DNA from: Eutypella sp. D-1
Taxonomy: Eukaryota; Ascomycota; Sordariomycetes; Xylariales; Diatrypaceae
Direction of reading: 5' to 3'
DNA: 64,000 nt
Assembly: GCA_023313575.1 (NCBI GenBank)
Contig: JAJTTP010000004.1
Span: forward strand, 310,001-374,000
Below are positions 19,378-31,700 of this stretch, one piece after another. How positions within the stretch are numbered: the stretch's first letter is position 1; each line of letters begins with the position of its first letter. Under the pieces are notes generated by a model. That model was given only the letters and a program-made list of their open reading frames with translations, was not told the DNA's origin and searched no databases. The translations under genes were made by a program, and so were the position numbers.

Positions 19378-20563
19378 TGTTTGGGTGTTTGTGTTATCAG
19401 GACTCTCTTCATATTGGCTGGGTCGGGCTGTAAGGGCGAGTCGAAATGAGGTTCATGTTTTTTTACATGTTATACGAAGGGGGAGTACGCAATAGACAAT
19501 GGGCAGTGAGGGTAGCAGAGTATGTATGAAGTTACTTCGTACAGTAGTTACTTCGTACAGTAGAGGCCATTAACTCCTGACCCACAAGAGATCCGTGGAA
19601 GATCAAGGACCAGGAAGGTTGAAGGCAGAAGGGACGTCAGATTTGTGGGTCGACGTGGCTGAGTTATTAAGGAAGTACCTAAGTATTGAACGTACCTATT
19701 TAGTTTAGCGGCGTATATACAGCGTTCTATAGGTAGTAAGACGCACCTGCCAGACCTGCCAGCTTGCCAGCCTTATTATTACCCCTGGCGAATACTTCAT
19801 CATAAGTACCCGAGCACTTTAGGTAACCTAACACCTCAGCGCAAACCTAACTTTAAACCTCGGAGCCTGATAGCGATTACGACACTCCCAAACCCCCCAA
19901 ACCACATCTACCTAGTATCTAACTACTCCAGGACTTTACACAAGGCACTTTACAACAAGGCACAATACTATAACTGTTACACCTACAACTTTACACCTCA
20001 AAACTTCCGACTTGAACACTTGACATTTAATTCTCGAGTTTGGAATATCTCAGAACGCCCATCAATCGTTGTTCAGGAACCCATTCATTTTTACGAGAAA
20101 AAGTCAAATCAATTCTCTATCCATAATTCATAATTATCAATCCCTACCTACTTATCCCAGAATCCCCAGAATCTCGATCTATCGACCCTGACTCGTCAAC
20201 CTCCCACTTGGCCGTGCTCTACTCCATATACCCAATCCTACGGAAACACCATAACCTAACTAAGAGTCTAGTACGTCAATATTAATAGCGAGATAGATAG
20301 CGAGATAGAAAGATCAGCTTCTTCTTATCTCGAGGTTACGTCTATTCCAACACTACCTAGGTATCATCATCCATCCACATCGGTTTCTACTGGCAAGGCC
20401 GCGGCCCTGCTTGCTGCGATTGCCAACAAACCACACCAACGAGAATAACCAAGAAAAACCAAGGAGAACGAACCACCAACGGGAACGAGTCAGACTTTTG
20501 TTTCCCATCCCAAAGCTTCCAACAGTTTTTATTTAAACCGGTCACTTCTACTTCTCGTTCGCC
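19378..20563. promoter_or_regulatory. Divergent promoter and long leader region
   Basis: 1186 bases between MLH3 (minus) and the next gene (plus). A short direct repeat GTTACTTCGTACAGTA occurs twice at about 19532-19564. The part from 19850 to 20560 is CT- and CA-rich, as in long leader sequences of ascomycete genes. No gene seen. Confidence 0.4.
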
Positions 20564-22062
20564 ATGGCCATGACGGAAACCGTGCCGCCCACAAATTTAC
20601 CTAATGGAAATGGTCAGTAACCGTCTATAAGCGTTTAAATACTGAATGTGCCTCACTGTTCAACATCATGGCGCCCTCGTTGTCTTTCCTATGTCATCAT
20701 ACCTTCTCCCCTACTCTATTAACTCACCATCGCACCTATCTGACCAATATGCCAGATCGTCAAGAACGTACAGGTCGCAGACGACCATTCTCCAACTGGG
20801 TGAAGAAGCTCGCTGGCTTCAAGCACGCTGCGTCTGCATCCGCATCCACCTCCAACAATAATGACAACAATAACAGCAACAATAACCATGGAGGTCGCAA
20901 CGGTCATCACCACTTCAGGCGTGACCACCAGGAGAAGAGCTACCGAAAATGGTCTTCCAAGAACAACAACCCCTATCCTCAGTCCGGCCGCATCAACGTC
21001 TCACATCCCGTTACCTACAGCGAGCCTTCCCTGACGACAGCCCAGACCGGTCACACCTCGAACCCCTCATTAATACAGAGCCGTGCCTCATTACGTTCTT
21101 CCGGCGAAGGGGGAGCGCCTCCTACCGCGGGTGGCATATCCATGGCCCCCACTGTATCTACCGACCAAGAAGGGGGGCACTCCATAAACGCACCATCTCA
21201 TATGGCGTCGTCCGTGACTGGCACTAGTCGGACGGCGAATGGAGGTTTCGAGTCGCGCAAAGGAGGGGACAGTACCTTCTCCTCACCCGCGCCCTCTGTA
21301 CGATCTCTAACCACCACCCTCACCACGATCCAGTCTATGGGGCCCAACGGGGCATTGACCGTGAATGCGAACGTCGGTGGGCAGCACAACTCACACCACC
21401 ACCACAGCAGTAGCAGCCACCACAACGCCAACGGCAACAATCACACGCAGTCGATCCACTTCAGCCAACCGTTCCCGACAACAAGCTCGCCTGCGTCCGC
21501 CATCCCTCCCCATCTTGCGCCGAGTACTCACTCGTACTCCTCAACCGGACACCCGACCACGTACAACACAGCGACAGCGAACAACCTCCTGACGGACAAC
21601 GCATCCATCCTAACGCTGGCGTCGTCGAGTAAACGCCGCCGCCGAAGGTCCATGGACACGGACGCCTCGGTCCGGGCGCTGGCGCCATCATCGCTCTGGG
21701 GCGGGAGCCGCGAGAGCTTACCCCTGAGCGTGCTGAGCGCCAACATCGATGGCGCTGGGAGCATCAGCGGCTCACGCGGCCCCCCCGCTGAGCGCACCAG
21801 CATCTACTCGGCAACCGGCATCGAGCCACAGCCGCGCAACAGCTACTACGGCGGCGACCGGAAGGACGGCGCCAGCGTCCGCAGCGGTCTGCTCGGCCAC
21901 GGCCGCGCCGACAGCATCACCGGAAGCGTCGGCGGCGTCAACAGCCCCCTCGCGAGTCCCATGGAGGTCCCGGAGAACCAGAAGAGCCCGCTCGATGTCG
22001 CCGCTCCCAAGGACGAGAATTCCACCCCCAACGATAAGGAGAAAGAACTCGCCCCATTGTGA
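20564..22062 (+). CDS. Conserved low-complexity Ser/Asn-rich protein
   Basis: Two exons, 20564-20612 and 20756-22062, 451 residues. The join gives GND-RQERTGRRRPFSNWVKK. A basic N-terminal block (TGRRRPFSNWVKKLAGFK) is followed by a long disordered region rich in Ser, Asn and His. The C-terminal half has a conserved-looking block SILTLASSSKRRRRRSMD-TDASVRALAPSSLWGGSRESLPLSVLS. I recall this block from filamentous fungal proteins of unknown function, some misleadingly labelled as polycystin-like channels. I see no membrane segment, so a channel role is not supported. The penta-Arg run could be a nuclear localisation signal or a phosphorylation site. Internal Met codons in exon 2 would give a shorter protein, but the spliced start fits better. 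Confidence 0.75.
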
Positions 22063-23518
22063 GCTTCGTATCCTGGGCGCGGAGAGTAAAGCGCACTTCC
22101 TCGTGCGGTGTTTTGCCCCAAGGATGCCCAAGACAATGCCCTTATACCTGTCCATTTTAGAAACACTGGACTTTTAACAGTACCTGACATTGGGAGGGTC
22201 TGATCGAGAACGGATCTCAACTATTATTACCTTTTAACGAAAGACACGATGTTTAATGTGCGAATTTTCCGTACGGGTGTGGATGGACTGGATGGGAGGG
22301 AGGGAAGGACGGTTTCGGACAGCCGGGAAGCGGGATACGGCTGGAGGGAAACTCAACTGGATGGGAAGGAATTTGTCAAATTAAGGATTGTTTTTTTGTT
22401 TTCCTTCTTTTCTTTCTTTCTTTCTTGGTGTTTTGTCCTTGGTTTCTCCATCCCCCTTTGCAGCGAAACGTTGGCTTTAGAATTTTCTTTGGCTGGAATA
22501 CGCCATATCAAGGGAAGGCAAAAAGGGAGGGAAGAAAACGATGATTGCGAGGAGAGGAGAGGAGATGAGAAGAGCTAGGACGTGCGCGAGAGAGAGGGGG
22601 GGGGGGGATACGCACACACAGAGAGAAAGAGAGAGAGGCATCAGCACGGCAGAAGACAAACAGATGAGTAAAGCAAGCAAGCAACCAAACGCGAGGTGGT
22701 CAGATAGGGGGAAAACACACATACTAGATACCCGGATAGCCAGGAAACAGAGAGAGAGAGAAAGAGAGAGAAATACATACGAGAGAGTTGTCGTCGCCTT
22801 GGTTTCCGGTGTCGTAAGGGAAGGTCTTTGCGTGAACTTTTTACCGCGAAACCTGTGGTTCAGGGTCGCCTTGCTTTGGTCCCGGACCGGATGTGTCTAT
22901 AGCTGAAGTAAATAACTACACCCAGCGCTTAGACGGCGGGGGTTATTTCCGCAGGGCCCGAAGTAATGTAGTGTAGATGTAGAAAAAGAAGCAAAAGCTA
23001 CCTATATAGGGTCTAGAGGAACAATGTTCCGATATGGGAAGTTCGCGTATCCAATCTGGTCTCTGCTTTGACTATTCTGCCCCTATATACAAACCCACAC
23101 ATGCATACATACATACATACATACTTCAAGCCTTTTCTTTCTTTTCTTCATATACCAACATGAACCCTAATAATGCCTTTTCATGTATCCCCCGAATTCA
23201 ATGACCCCGATCCTAACGAAGGAGAAAGGGCAGGAGAGAACCATCCATGGCCTGGGCTGGGCGAAAAAGTATCAAAGCACAAATCACGCAGCAAGGCAGA
23301 CAGACGGAAGTCCCAAAGCCTAAGCTCCGACTCGCTCTCGGCATCGGTTTACCAACGGCCTCGACCTCTACCTCTTTACCGAAATTTCGAGACGGAGGGA
23401 AAATGGTTGCGCACGATCTTCTTTCCAACTTTTAAAGATCGGCTAAATCGAACCAGGATGGCTTTGAAGGAAAAAAAGGAGGGGGGCGGGGCCAGTGAGT
23501 GAAGGGTTTTGGTAGGTT
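22063..23518. other. Intergenic region with simple repeats
   Basis: 3' region of the preceding gene. It holds purine-rich low-complexity DNA with GAGA and GGGG runs (22535-22790) and an (ATAC)n run at about 23103-23124. A 109-codon frame at 23173-23502 (plus strand) ends in a low-complexity tail beside the nitrilase stop. It has no recognisable domain and I do not call it. Confidence 0.45.
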
Positions 23519-26500
23519 CTATTCGTAGGGCAGAGGATCGAGATCCAGGCCCTCGACGGAGAACTTGAAGGCGTCGTTTCTGTTGTCGTAACGGGGTCAG
23601 TTATTGCACATGTATCACGGTTTCCCCTCCCCTCTAAGGACCTGACCCCCGTGTGATCCTTCCGTATGCAGATGTTCTGTCGTCTCCGCCTTTGGGAGAG
23701 AGCTGCTCCACCCCGAACCCTCAAAAGCTTTCTCCTTTTTTTGGTATCTCCACGGGAGCTGGGAGCCGCGTGGGGAAGTCGGGGGGGGGGGGGGATCCAA
23801 GACAAGAATAGCGAAAATAACCCACCTAGAATAGCTCCCCGCAGCATCAAGATCAAGCCTGCCGCGAATACAATCATCAAAGTCGACATCAGCGTACACG
23901 ACGCCATAGTCGTCCTCCCACTGGGGGCCCGCGAGCACAGCGCCGTCAGGCCCGACGATGGCGGAGCCGCCGCGCGACACGAACGCCTCGTTGACCACCA
24001 TGCCGTCCCTGCTCTGCTTCTTCTCCTTCTTGATATTGCCCGTATCCCCGTTCTTGGCGCCCGCGCGGTTGTTCTGGCTCTGCGGGAACGACACGTACGC
24101 GCCGCCCTCGTCGCCGCCCTCGGTCTCAGCCTCGCCGCCGTTCTCCTGCGCCGCCGCCGCCGCCGCGTCCGCTGCCGTCGGCAGCGCAATCTCGAAGCCT
24201 TCCTCCGTGAGGCAGGAGTTCCTGCGACGTCGGGGGTCAAGCGGGGATGCGTCGGCGACGGCACCATCCTCCTCGTCCTCCTCTTCTTCGACGGCGTGGT
24301 CCCCAGCACCAGCACTAGCAACCCTCTCACGCCGCACACACATGTTGGAGCTGACGACGAAGCAGCGGCCTTCGAGGGCGACGGTGCGCAGGAGGGCGAG
24401 CCAGGCGTCGCGGCCGTCGGCGGTGGGCGCGAGCCAGAGGTTCACGTTCTGCGCATACAGTGTCTGCCGCAGCAGCGGCATGTAGTTCTCCCAGCAGATC
24501 GCCGCCCCCATGTTGATCCTCACCCCGCGGATCGTCGTCGTCACCGCCTTGAGCGTCGCCGCTGACCCCTGCGCCCAGATCAGGCGCTCCGATCCCGTCT
24601 AGATTTAAGCCCAGTTTTGGTGTCAGCGTCAGTCCCCGAGATATATTTTTTCTTTCATTCTTTTCCTTTTCCCTTCTGTTTTGACTCCCGCCTCCCCGGC
24701 TTGGGTGGCAGTGTAGTTGCGACGCTGGCCACATATGCATCTTCTGCTTTAGAGGGGAAATGAAACCAAAAAGGAGAAGCGGAGGAAGTAATAAGCCCCC
24801 AATATAGCAAAATGCCGAAGATCCTTGAACTTAAAGGTTATCAATTCCAAGCGCTTTTTCACTCAGAGACTGCAGAGGCAACATGAACGCGCATAATGAA
24901 CGGAAACAGATACAGCACGATGAGCAATGGGGCCTCGCAATAACACTCGTTCGTGATAGCACCACCACCAACTAGGAAGTGGCGTAGATAAGGTACAAGG
25001 CGAGACCACAAGAATCTGGCCTCCTATTCGGTAGCGGCGGCCCTCGGTAGGTTGAGGTAAAGATTCAGGCCGGCTTAGGCATATGGCGCTGTAGCGGACC
25101 CTGATGAACACCGAGCACCGGATGCCAGCGGTCCCAGGGCTATCTTGGGAATCCAGCAGTGGATATGCGCAGACCACCAACGTACCAGCGCCCGAGCGTC
25201 TGTGCCAGATGAGGTCTTCGGTGACGAAGCCGGAGCAACTCTATGGTAAAACTGCGCCTTCGCGAGCTACCAGGCGCACATCACCCCGACTAGGTGGTGG
25301 TTCAACTATCACCGCGTGCAGGTGCTAAAAGATGCCGGTGTGCAACGCCCTCAGGAGCCCCCGAGACCCCGAGAAGTTGTGCCGTAGTAGCAGGTCTCTT
25401 TATTAAAGTGGAACATGACACTCAGGTAGGGTATCCCGCCTCGCTCCCGCCCTCCCACTATATGACGACGCCGGCCTAGCCAGTCTAGTTGTCCATAGAT
25501 GGCTTTTGCGCCGGGGCAGCAGGGTTCAAATTCGATCGGACGACTACCAACAACTCTCTCATATATACGGACGATTATATCCAAATGGCGGCCCATAGCA
25601 TAATCAGACGTGCGGACCATCTGGATACGGCGCGAAATTTTCGTACGTAACAGCACGACATGAGTGGGCACGTAGTCGCCATCGCACTTATGAACCCGCT
25701 CCCAAGATCTGATGAGCCTTGGCGTCGGTGTTTTACCAGCCTAGCCATGCTTCATATGGAAAGGGGGGGTGGTTCGTCAGACCCCGTAGCGCAGCCCGGA
25801 CCGGACCGGATCGGAGCCCCCCTAGGGCGAAAAATCCCGCGCAGTCGGGATTTGGAGTGGAGAACTGGACTCGCAATCGCAATACCAAATCCCTTGGCCT
25901 GGCCTTGCTACGCTCCACTGGAAGGGCAAGTGAAGGAAAGTGAAGGAGGAAGAAAGACGAAGGAGTCCGAGCCCAAGGGGTAAAGTTGGCGAAGAGCCCC
26001 CTCAAATCGAATCAGGGGACAAAGGGATATGGACAGAGAAGGAGGGAGTCGGGGGAGAAGAGAAAAGAGAGAGAGAAAGGTAGTGGTGTGTAAGATCAAG
26101 GGTAGAGGAACACAACAAAACACGCAACAAATTGCAAAAATGAACACCAACATAACGCTCGACTCAGCTGATGGATGGTAGTCGCATACGTAGGCAATAA
26201 GAATACCAAAGGGGAAAAAAATACTTTTTCGAAAAGAGAGAGTGGCGACTTACCGGCATGACCTTCCGCCTCTTCCCAATGAACCCCAGGCGCGGACACA
26301 CGTAGCCCGCAGCGCAGTAGAGGCTACCGCCGACCTTCTCAATAAGGCCGGTGACGATAAAGACGCCCGTATCCCGGGCAATACTCTCGATCTCCTCCCT
26401 AGTCCCATCCCCCCTAACGGCTTTCTTCTTCTCCTCCCCCTCCGCGCTAGAAGAGGGAGGAGCAGGTAACTCGCGCCTCACCCAGGCATCGCCGGCGCCG

Positions 26501-26790
26501 GCGCCGGCATCCCCAACGACATCGCCGAGATCGACAGCCGCGCGGAAGTAATCGAGGAAGGCGTCGCGGCCCGCGGGGTCGCGGGCGCCGACGCGGCACC
26601 CGAAGTCCGCGCCCCGCGGGTAGCCGCCGAGGTACGCCTCGGGGAGCAGCAGGAGGTCCGCGCCGCCGGCGCAGGCGCGCTCCGCGATCCCGCGCAGCTG
26701 CGCCAGCGTCTCCCGCGTCGTCGCCCGCGTCCCCGGCGACGCCGTCGCCAGTCGGATCGTCTTCGCCCTGTTGCTTGTGGAGCTAGCCAT
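23519..26790 (-). CDS. Nitrilase / carbon-nitrogen hydrolase with a very long intron
   Basis: Three exons, 26254-26790, 23826-24598 and 23519-23579. They sum to 1371 bases, 456 residues. The catalytic triad is visible: Glu51 in LLLPEAYLGGYP, Lys176 in RRKVMP-TGSERL (across the first junction), and Cys214 in AAICWENYMPLLR. The CWENYMP context is that of true nitrilases, which hydrolyse nitriles to carboxylic acids and ammonia; cyanide hydratase is the near alternative. After SSNMCVR there is a long acidic and Ala-rich insertion (EEEEDEEDG, then Ala runs and GGEAETEGGDEGG) before the conserved GSAIVGPDGAVLAGPQWEDD block. Exon 1 is very GC-rich. The first intron, 24599-26253 (1655 bases, GTAAGT...CTAG), is about twenty times the normal size here. 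The last intron is 246 bases. Confidence 0.9.
24599..26253 (-). other. 1655-base first intron of the nitrilase gene
   Basis: The boundaries give an exact join of KVMP to TGSERLIWAQG. The inside has no domain-bearing open frame on either strand, no TG...CA element with a target duplication that I could find, and is less GC-rich than the exons. It may be a sequence insertion into an ordinary intron. I see no origin for it. Confidence 0.6.
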
Positions 26791-27562
26791 GGCCGCGGTA
26801 ACTTAGTGTCTTGTAGTCAATTGCTGCTGATCTTGTGGTCGGATCCGGGAACTTATTAAATATGATTTCAACCCCATAAAGTAATCAATTTCTGGGAATA
26901 GGGAACGGCTGGTTACAAAGATTAATTGGCTCCGAATTTAATCAGACGCCGGCCAGAGGTTGATTACAAGTCGATTTAAGATGCGCCTAGTTCGGCGAAT
27001 ACCCCGCAACGACTAAGAATACAACATACGTAATCGCGTGTCAGCCCTGCCAGCTCTCGCTCTGTTCTACACATTTGACACACATGCACTCACCGTCACA
27101 CCTCAAAAATATGTGAATATCGAAGGGATAATCTCTAGAAGTGCCGCGAAAGAGACCTACCTCATGGTGCTAACTTTGGATCATATCTAACCATCGACAC
27201 CACGGCACGATACAGTGACCAGAAAAGATAAGGGTGAAAATCAAATCATGTCGATTAATGAAAGCGAGAAAGCCTAACTCCACTACCTGATGCCTAAGCC
27301 TCCAGGATGGGTATCTCAAATATGGTATTAGTGGGCCGAAAGGCCTCCTCGTTTATACATCGTAAAGAGTCCCTTTTGTTTCCCATTCATCGCGTCGTCA
27401 ATTCTCCCCACGAGAGCTCATGCACCAAATAGCCACGGGTGGTATTAAGTAGCCTGGCTAGGCTCATCCTTCGAGCTTATGTGCCGGCTGGAACCAATCC
27501 ATAACGCATATTCCTTCCCGCCCAGGCTAGAACCCGAGGGCGCAAAATTCCACGTTGCCTCG
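26791..27562. other. Intergenic region between nitrilase and CFEM gene
   Basis: 772 bases: the nitrilase upstream region and the 3' flank of the CFEM gene, which is on the same strand. No gene or repeat recognised. Confidence 0.5.
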
Positions 27563-28727
27563 TCATAGGAGAAGGGCCGCAAGACCGGCAACAGCAACCA
27601 CACCAAGCGGCGCGGCGGTCTGCTGCGCACCGGACTCTCCACCTTCGCTGCTCGTTTCAGTGGGGGAAGGTGCTTCAGTAGAACTCTCGCCACCTTCGCT
27701 GGAGGGAGCGGAGGTGGGGACGGCCGAAGTTACGGTGTCAGTGACAGAGTTAGTAGTCGCGCCCGAGCTCACGACAGTGGACAGGCCTGAACTCGAGGGT
27801 GCCGAGATGGTCGTGGTGATGACTTGGTCACCAGACGTGATGGTCGAGACGATACCACCAGCGACACCGGAACCAGTAGCAGAGGGAGTGGACAAGATGG
27901 TAGTGGTACCGATAGTGCTGGTGATGGCCGAGTCACCAGATGTAATAACGGATACGATCTCCGAAGTGGCGATAGGGACAGCAGAGCCAGCCTCAGAGCC
28001 AGTCGCCTAGGAAGATGTTAGGACGTGCTTCATCACATTAAATGCCGGGCTAGGGTAAGAGGAAGCTACTTACAAGACCACCAGTAAACGGGCCAGTAGT
28101 GGTCGCCGTGGCCAAGACAGTAGTGGAAGCCGGGACAGTGGCACTCTGTGACGGATCGAGTTAGTCCCAGTCAATAAGGAGTGCTTGTCCGGCGGACAGG
28201 TACTTACAGCGGTGTTACCGGGAATACCAGAGATGGCGATACCAGCGTCTAGGCACTTGGTCAGTCTCAAATCGACGGGTATTTATTGAGAAATCGGACG
28301 CTGTACTTACCGGCACAGTACTGAGAGCCGTAGTTGACAACTTGGGCCGCGAGTGCGGCATCCTGACAATACTCGTTGGAGCAGTCCCGGATACCATAGA
28401 CGAAGTCGGCCTTGGTGCAGAGACAGACAGGATCAACGCCGCAACCAAAGTTATCCGCCTGATTCAACATATTGGTGATGCAGACTTGCTACATAACTTG
28501 TCAGCAAAGGTTGAAAACATCAACCAATCCCACCCAGCCAGGAGATGGGCAGGCCTGGTATAACCGGCAGGGAGACTTGAGAGACGCGACACCCACAGCA
28601 TCATAGATGATGTAGGGCGATAAAACGAGAATGCACTTACGCCACACTCAGGGAATCCATTAGGAAATGTCGCCTGAGAGGCTACGATTGCGGCGGACGC
28701 GCCGACGAGAATAGCTGAGGTCTTCAT
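27563..28727 (-). CDS. CFEM-domain GPI-anchored cell-surface protein
   Basis: Five exons: 28641-28727, 28311-28488, 28208-28248, 28074-28145 and 27563-28006. They sum to 822 bases, 273 residues. A signal peptide (residues 1-18, ILVGASAAIVAS) is followed by a CFEM domain with all eight cysteines: PEC, QVC, FGC, DPVC, CLC, DC, EYC and QYC, between about residues 28 and 87. The Asp of the GVDPVCLC loop, a haem-iron ligand in CFEM haemophores, is present. Then come Ser/Thr-rich repeats (VSVITSGDSAITSTI and VSTITSGDQVITTTI) and a hydrophobic C-terminal tail (GVVAVAGLAALLL) typical of GPI signals. Expected location is the plasma membrane or cell wall, with a role in haem or iron uptake, adhesion or host contact. 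Confidence 0.93.
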
Positions 28728-31700
28728 GTTTATTACTTGGAGTCCGGTTTTATCTTGGCGATATATCTGCGGGAGGTTTCTGGTAAGAATTTCTGTCACA
28801 AAAGGGATGATCAAAAAGTCTGGTGCAAAAAAATGCGCGTGTTGGGTAGACTGAGAATGCGTAGTATACGAGTACTGCTGTTTGGTTTGATGAAAAGGTG
28901 TGTTGATGTTGTTGATGTTTGTGGGTGGAAGAATAGATGGATGCAGTTCTGTGTTGTGCGGAAGAAAAAAGAAATTGTGTCTGGGGGAAACAGGGGAGAG
29001 TGGGAGAGGGAGGGGAGGGCAGAGGGTAAAATTGAGGGAGGATGACCAGAGGTTTTAGGCAAGGACCTTAGGAGCTCAGGTCTTTTGTTGATTGGGCACT
29101 TCACGTTATTAGTGACGTCTGATGTTGATATCGAGGGAAGGAGCAGGTTAAGCAGGTTTTGTAGATGGTAAGGACAACTGCTGCGTGTTCCCGGGGAAGG
29201 TACACAGGCAGACGGGATGGAGCCTACGTGACACAAACACAATGGCAGCAACTGATTATTACCATACCTGTACCGAGTACCCCGCTCTGAATCTCAAAAA
29301 GCAGATTTCAGTGGATAGATTTGGGAAGCTTGGTGTAATGTTGAATGATTGCAGAAGACTTCTGTACTCAGGCAGTGAGACATGAATCCCATTAAGAGAA
29401 ATCTCAAAGAGCGTGCATGGGATGAAGTGTTGACATCGGGAAGTGAATAGTGCGAAATGACCGCATCAGGAAAGGGGGAAGTGACATGATAGGTCAGTAT
29501 GATAGGAAGGCACCACCACATTTTGCGTTTTACGCTTTCAATGCATTCGAAGCCGGGAAGGAGCTTCGATGCCTAAAGGGTTTTTTATGCCAGGTACCAT
29601 GTATAGTAAGTAAAACTTCATTATTGAATAGCAGACTCACCAGCTCGAGAAGTGCGTATGATTAGTGATCGCTTTGCTGTATGCGAGTATGTGACGGAGT
29701 GACGTTGGATGCAACCGGTATGAATTTCCAAGGTAAACAGAACCTGGATCAGCTTGAACTTGCTGGCTGGAGAATGTATGGGGAGGCTCCTGGGGTGAGG
29801 AAGGTAAAGTCTCTTATTATATGTGCTTATATGGTAGCAACTGCCAGAATTATAGTATATTGGGCCTCGAGGACTAGTGGCTGGAGGGGTTAGGTAATAT
29901 ATATCTTCTTCACCTGGGCAACATTATCTGACCGCTTATATAGGGAGGCGGGGCTTATATGTAGGCAGGAGCCGAGAAGATCACTTGAGGTAACCTGACA
30001 TTTATCAAAACAAGACCAGTCCGCGGGTGCTACCTAGATTGGAGCTGATGTATCCATAGATGGATGAACAGTCCAGCTTCCTTGAACTGATCGCACTTTT
30101 CCATTTCCGTGGTGACGACATCGAGACCGGGGAGGCTCTGGAACTATTTGGCCGGCTTATAGACTACTCAAGCACCTAGGTAGGTCCCGTCCACTAGTCC
30201 TTAGAAGCCAAGCTTGTCCTGTCAGGTTACTATCCAGGTAGTCTTTACAGCATGTGAATTTGCCAGACACCAAAGGTTTATGGCCATATGCACCCGTCTA
30301 TGATAATTAGATGGGAACAAACTTGTTTTGACACTTAATCAAATATGCGGTTATAAATTGTTCGCTTTGTAAGAGTGCGAAGTCTGTGAGCAGAGGCTTA
30401 TGATTCCGTAGATTCCTCAAGTAACCCGCCTATACACATGTGGGTCCAATTACCCGTCCCCCAGCCGTGTTTGCCGTCCCAGCTTTCTGTTACACTAAAC
30501 CCAAGCGCAAACGGAAAATCGAGGCACAGGGGGGGGGGGAGAAACCTGAAGCTAGCGGTGCTACCTACGGCTGCAGTCTATGACGTGGTGACGTTGAGGT
30601 CTTATTTCATGGCAAGCCTCATGGACGCCTATATACGTATGTGTTTGGTCCAGAAAGATCATCAATGCAATTCCCCGCCTTTCTGATGTGTTGGCTGCAG
30701 ATAGGTGGGCATATATCATGGTAAACAATAGCGGTATAGACCGTGTACCTGCATGGGCTTGACCACATTCATATAACAGGTACTATGTCGCTGCTCCCCT
30801 AGGACTTTGGGACTTTCCAAGGTAATTTTCTTCCATTGATTGCTTCCACAGGTGCCTGTTTTTTATACCAACCTACTTTTCGGCCGATAACTAACCCCTC
30901 ATTCCCCACCTCTCCAATATCTACTGCTACCAGGTAGTCGTACCAGGCAGAATGGCACGTTCCCTCGTTTCATGTATGTTGCTTGGAGACAGCGCATTGA
31001 AAAACTCACATTGCGAGGGAAAGTCATGGGGAATAGTAGACTTCTCTCACTTCAAATTGAAGCTGGAGGGAGCAAGAAGACGGGCTGACGGGATGCTGTG
31101 ATGATGTAACCATTGCATGTTTACCTGGCGACCGGGTCCCAATCAACCAATCTATGTATCTCTCTAAGTGATCCATTTTCGCTAGATTGCTCATCTGGCA
31201 GGGATTAAATCAAGGTGGTTACCGCATGCGATAAGTGGGGTATGAATATATGCGATTTCATTGGCTAGGAATACGTACATTAGCTCCTTAGCCATACACC
31301 TAATGTATATTAGCATCCAAAGTTTCATAGCTGAGAGCAGTCCAGGCGCGGGCGACCTTTTCAAGAGCATGAAAATTTAAAGTGGTATTAAAGTGCTTAC
31401 GTTTGAAACAGAGGACCTCAGGTTATGGGCCATAGAAGTCCTGATTCCAAGGTGCGAAAATCCGCATGTCAATATCAACAATTGTGACTGTTAGTCTGAA
31501 GCATAGCATACCAGCAGGCTGGGTCTACTTGTTTTACGTTATGTAGTACTTAGGGGGTAGGGGGCTCAAACCTCGAAATCAAGTACTCGCAACAGCGGGG
31601 TTAATAGATCCCCTCACCCACAAAACCTACATGCACTGAGGCTATCACCATCTCCCTCCCAGTAAACAACGTCGCACTATATGCTCCTAGGTCTATCTCC

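Noticed and set aside
23173..23502. 109-codon frame on the plus strand before the nitrilase stop
   Set aside because: Polar low-complexity sequence without a domain; could be translated by chance in GC-rich 3' flanking DNA.
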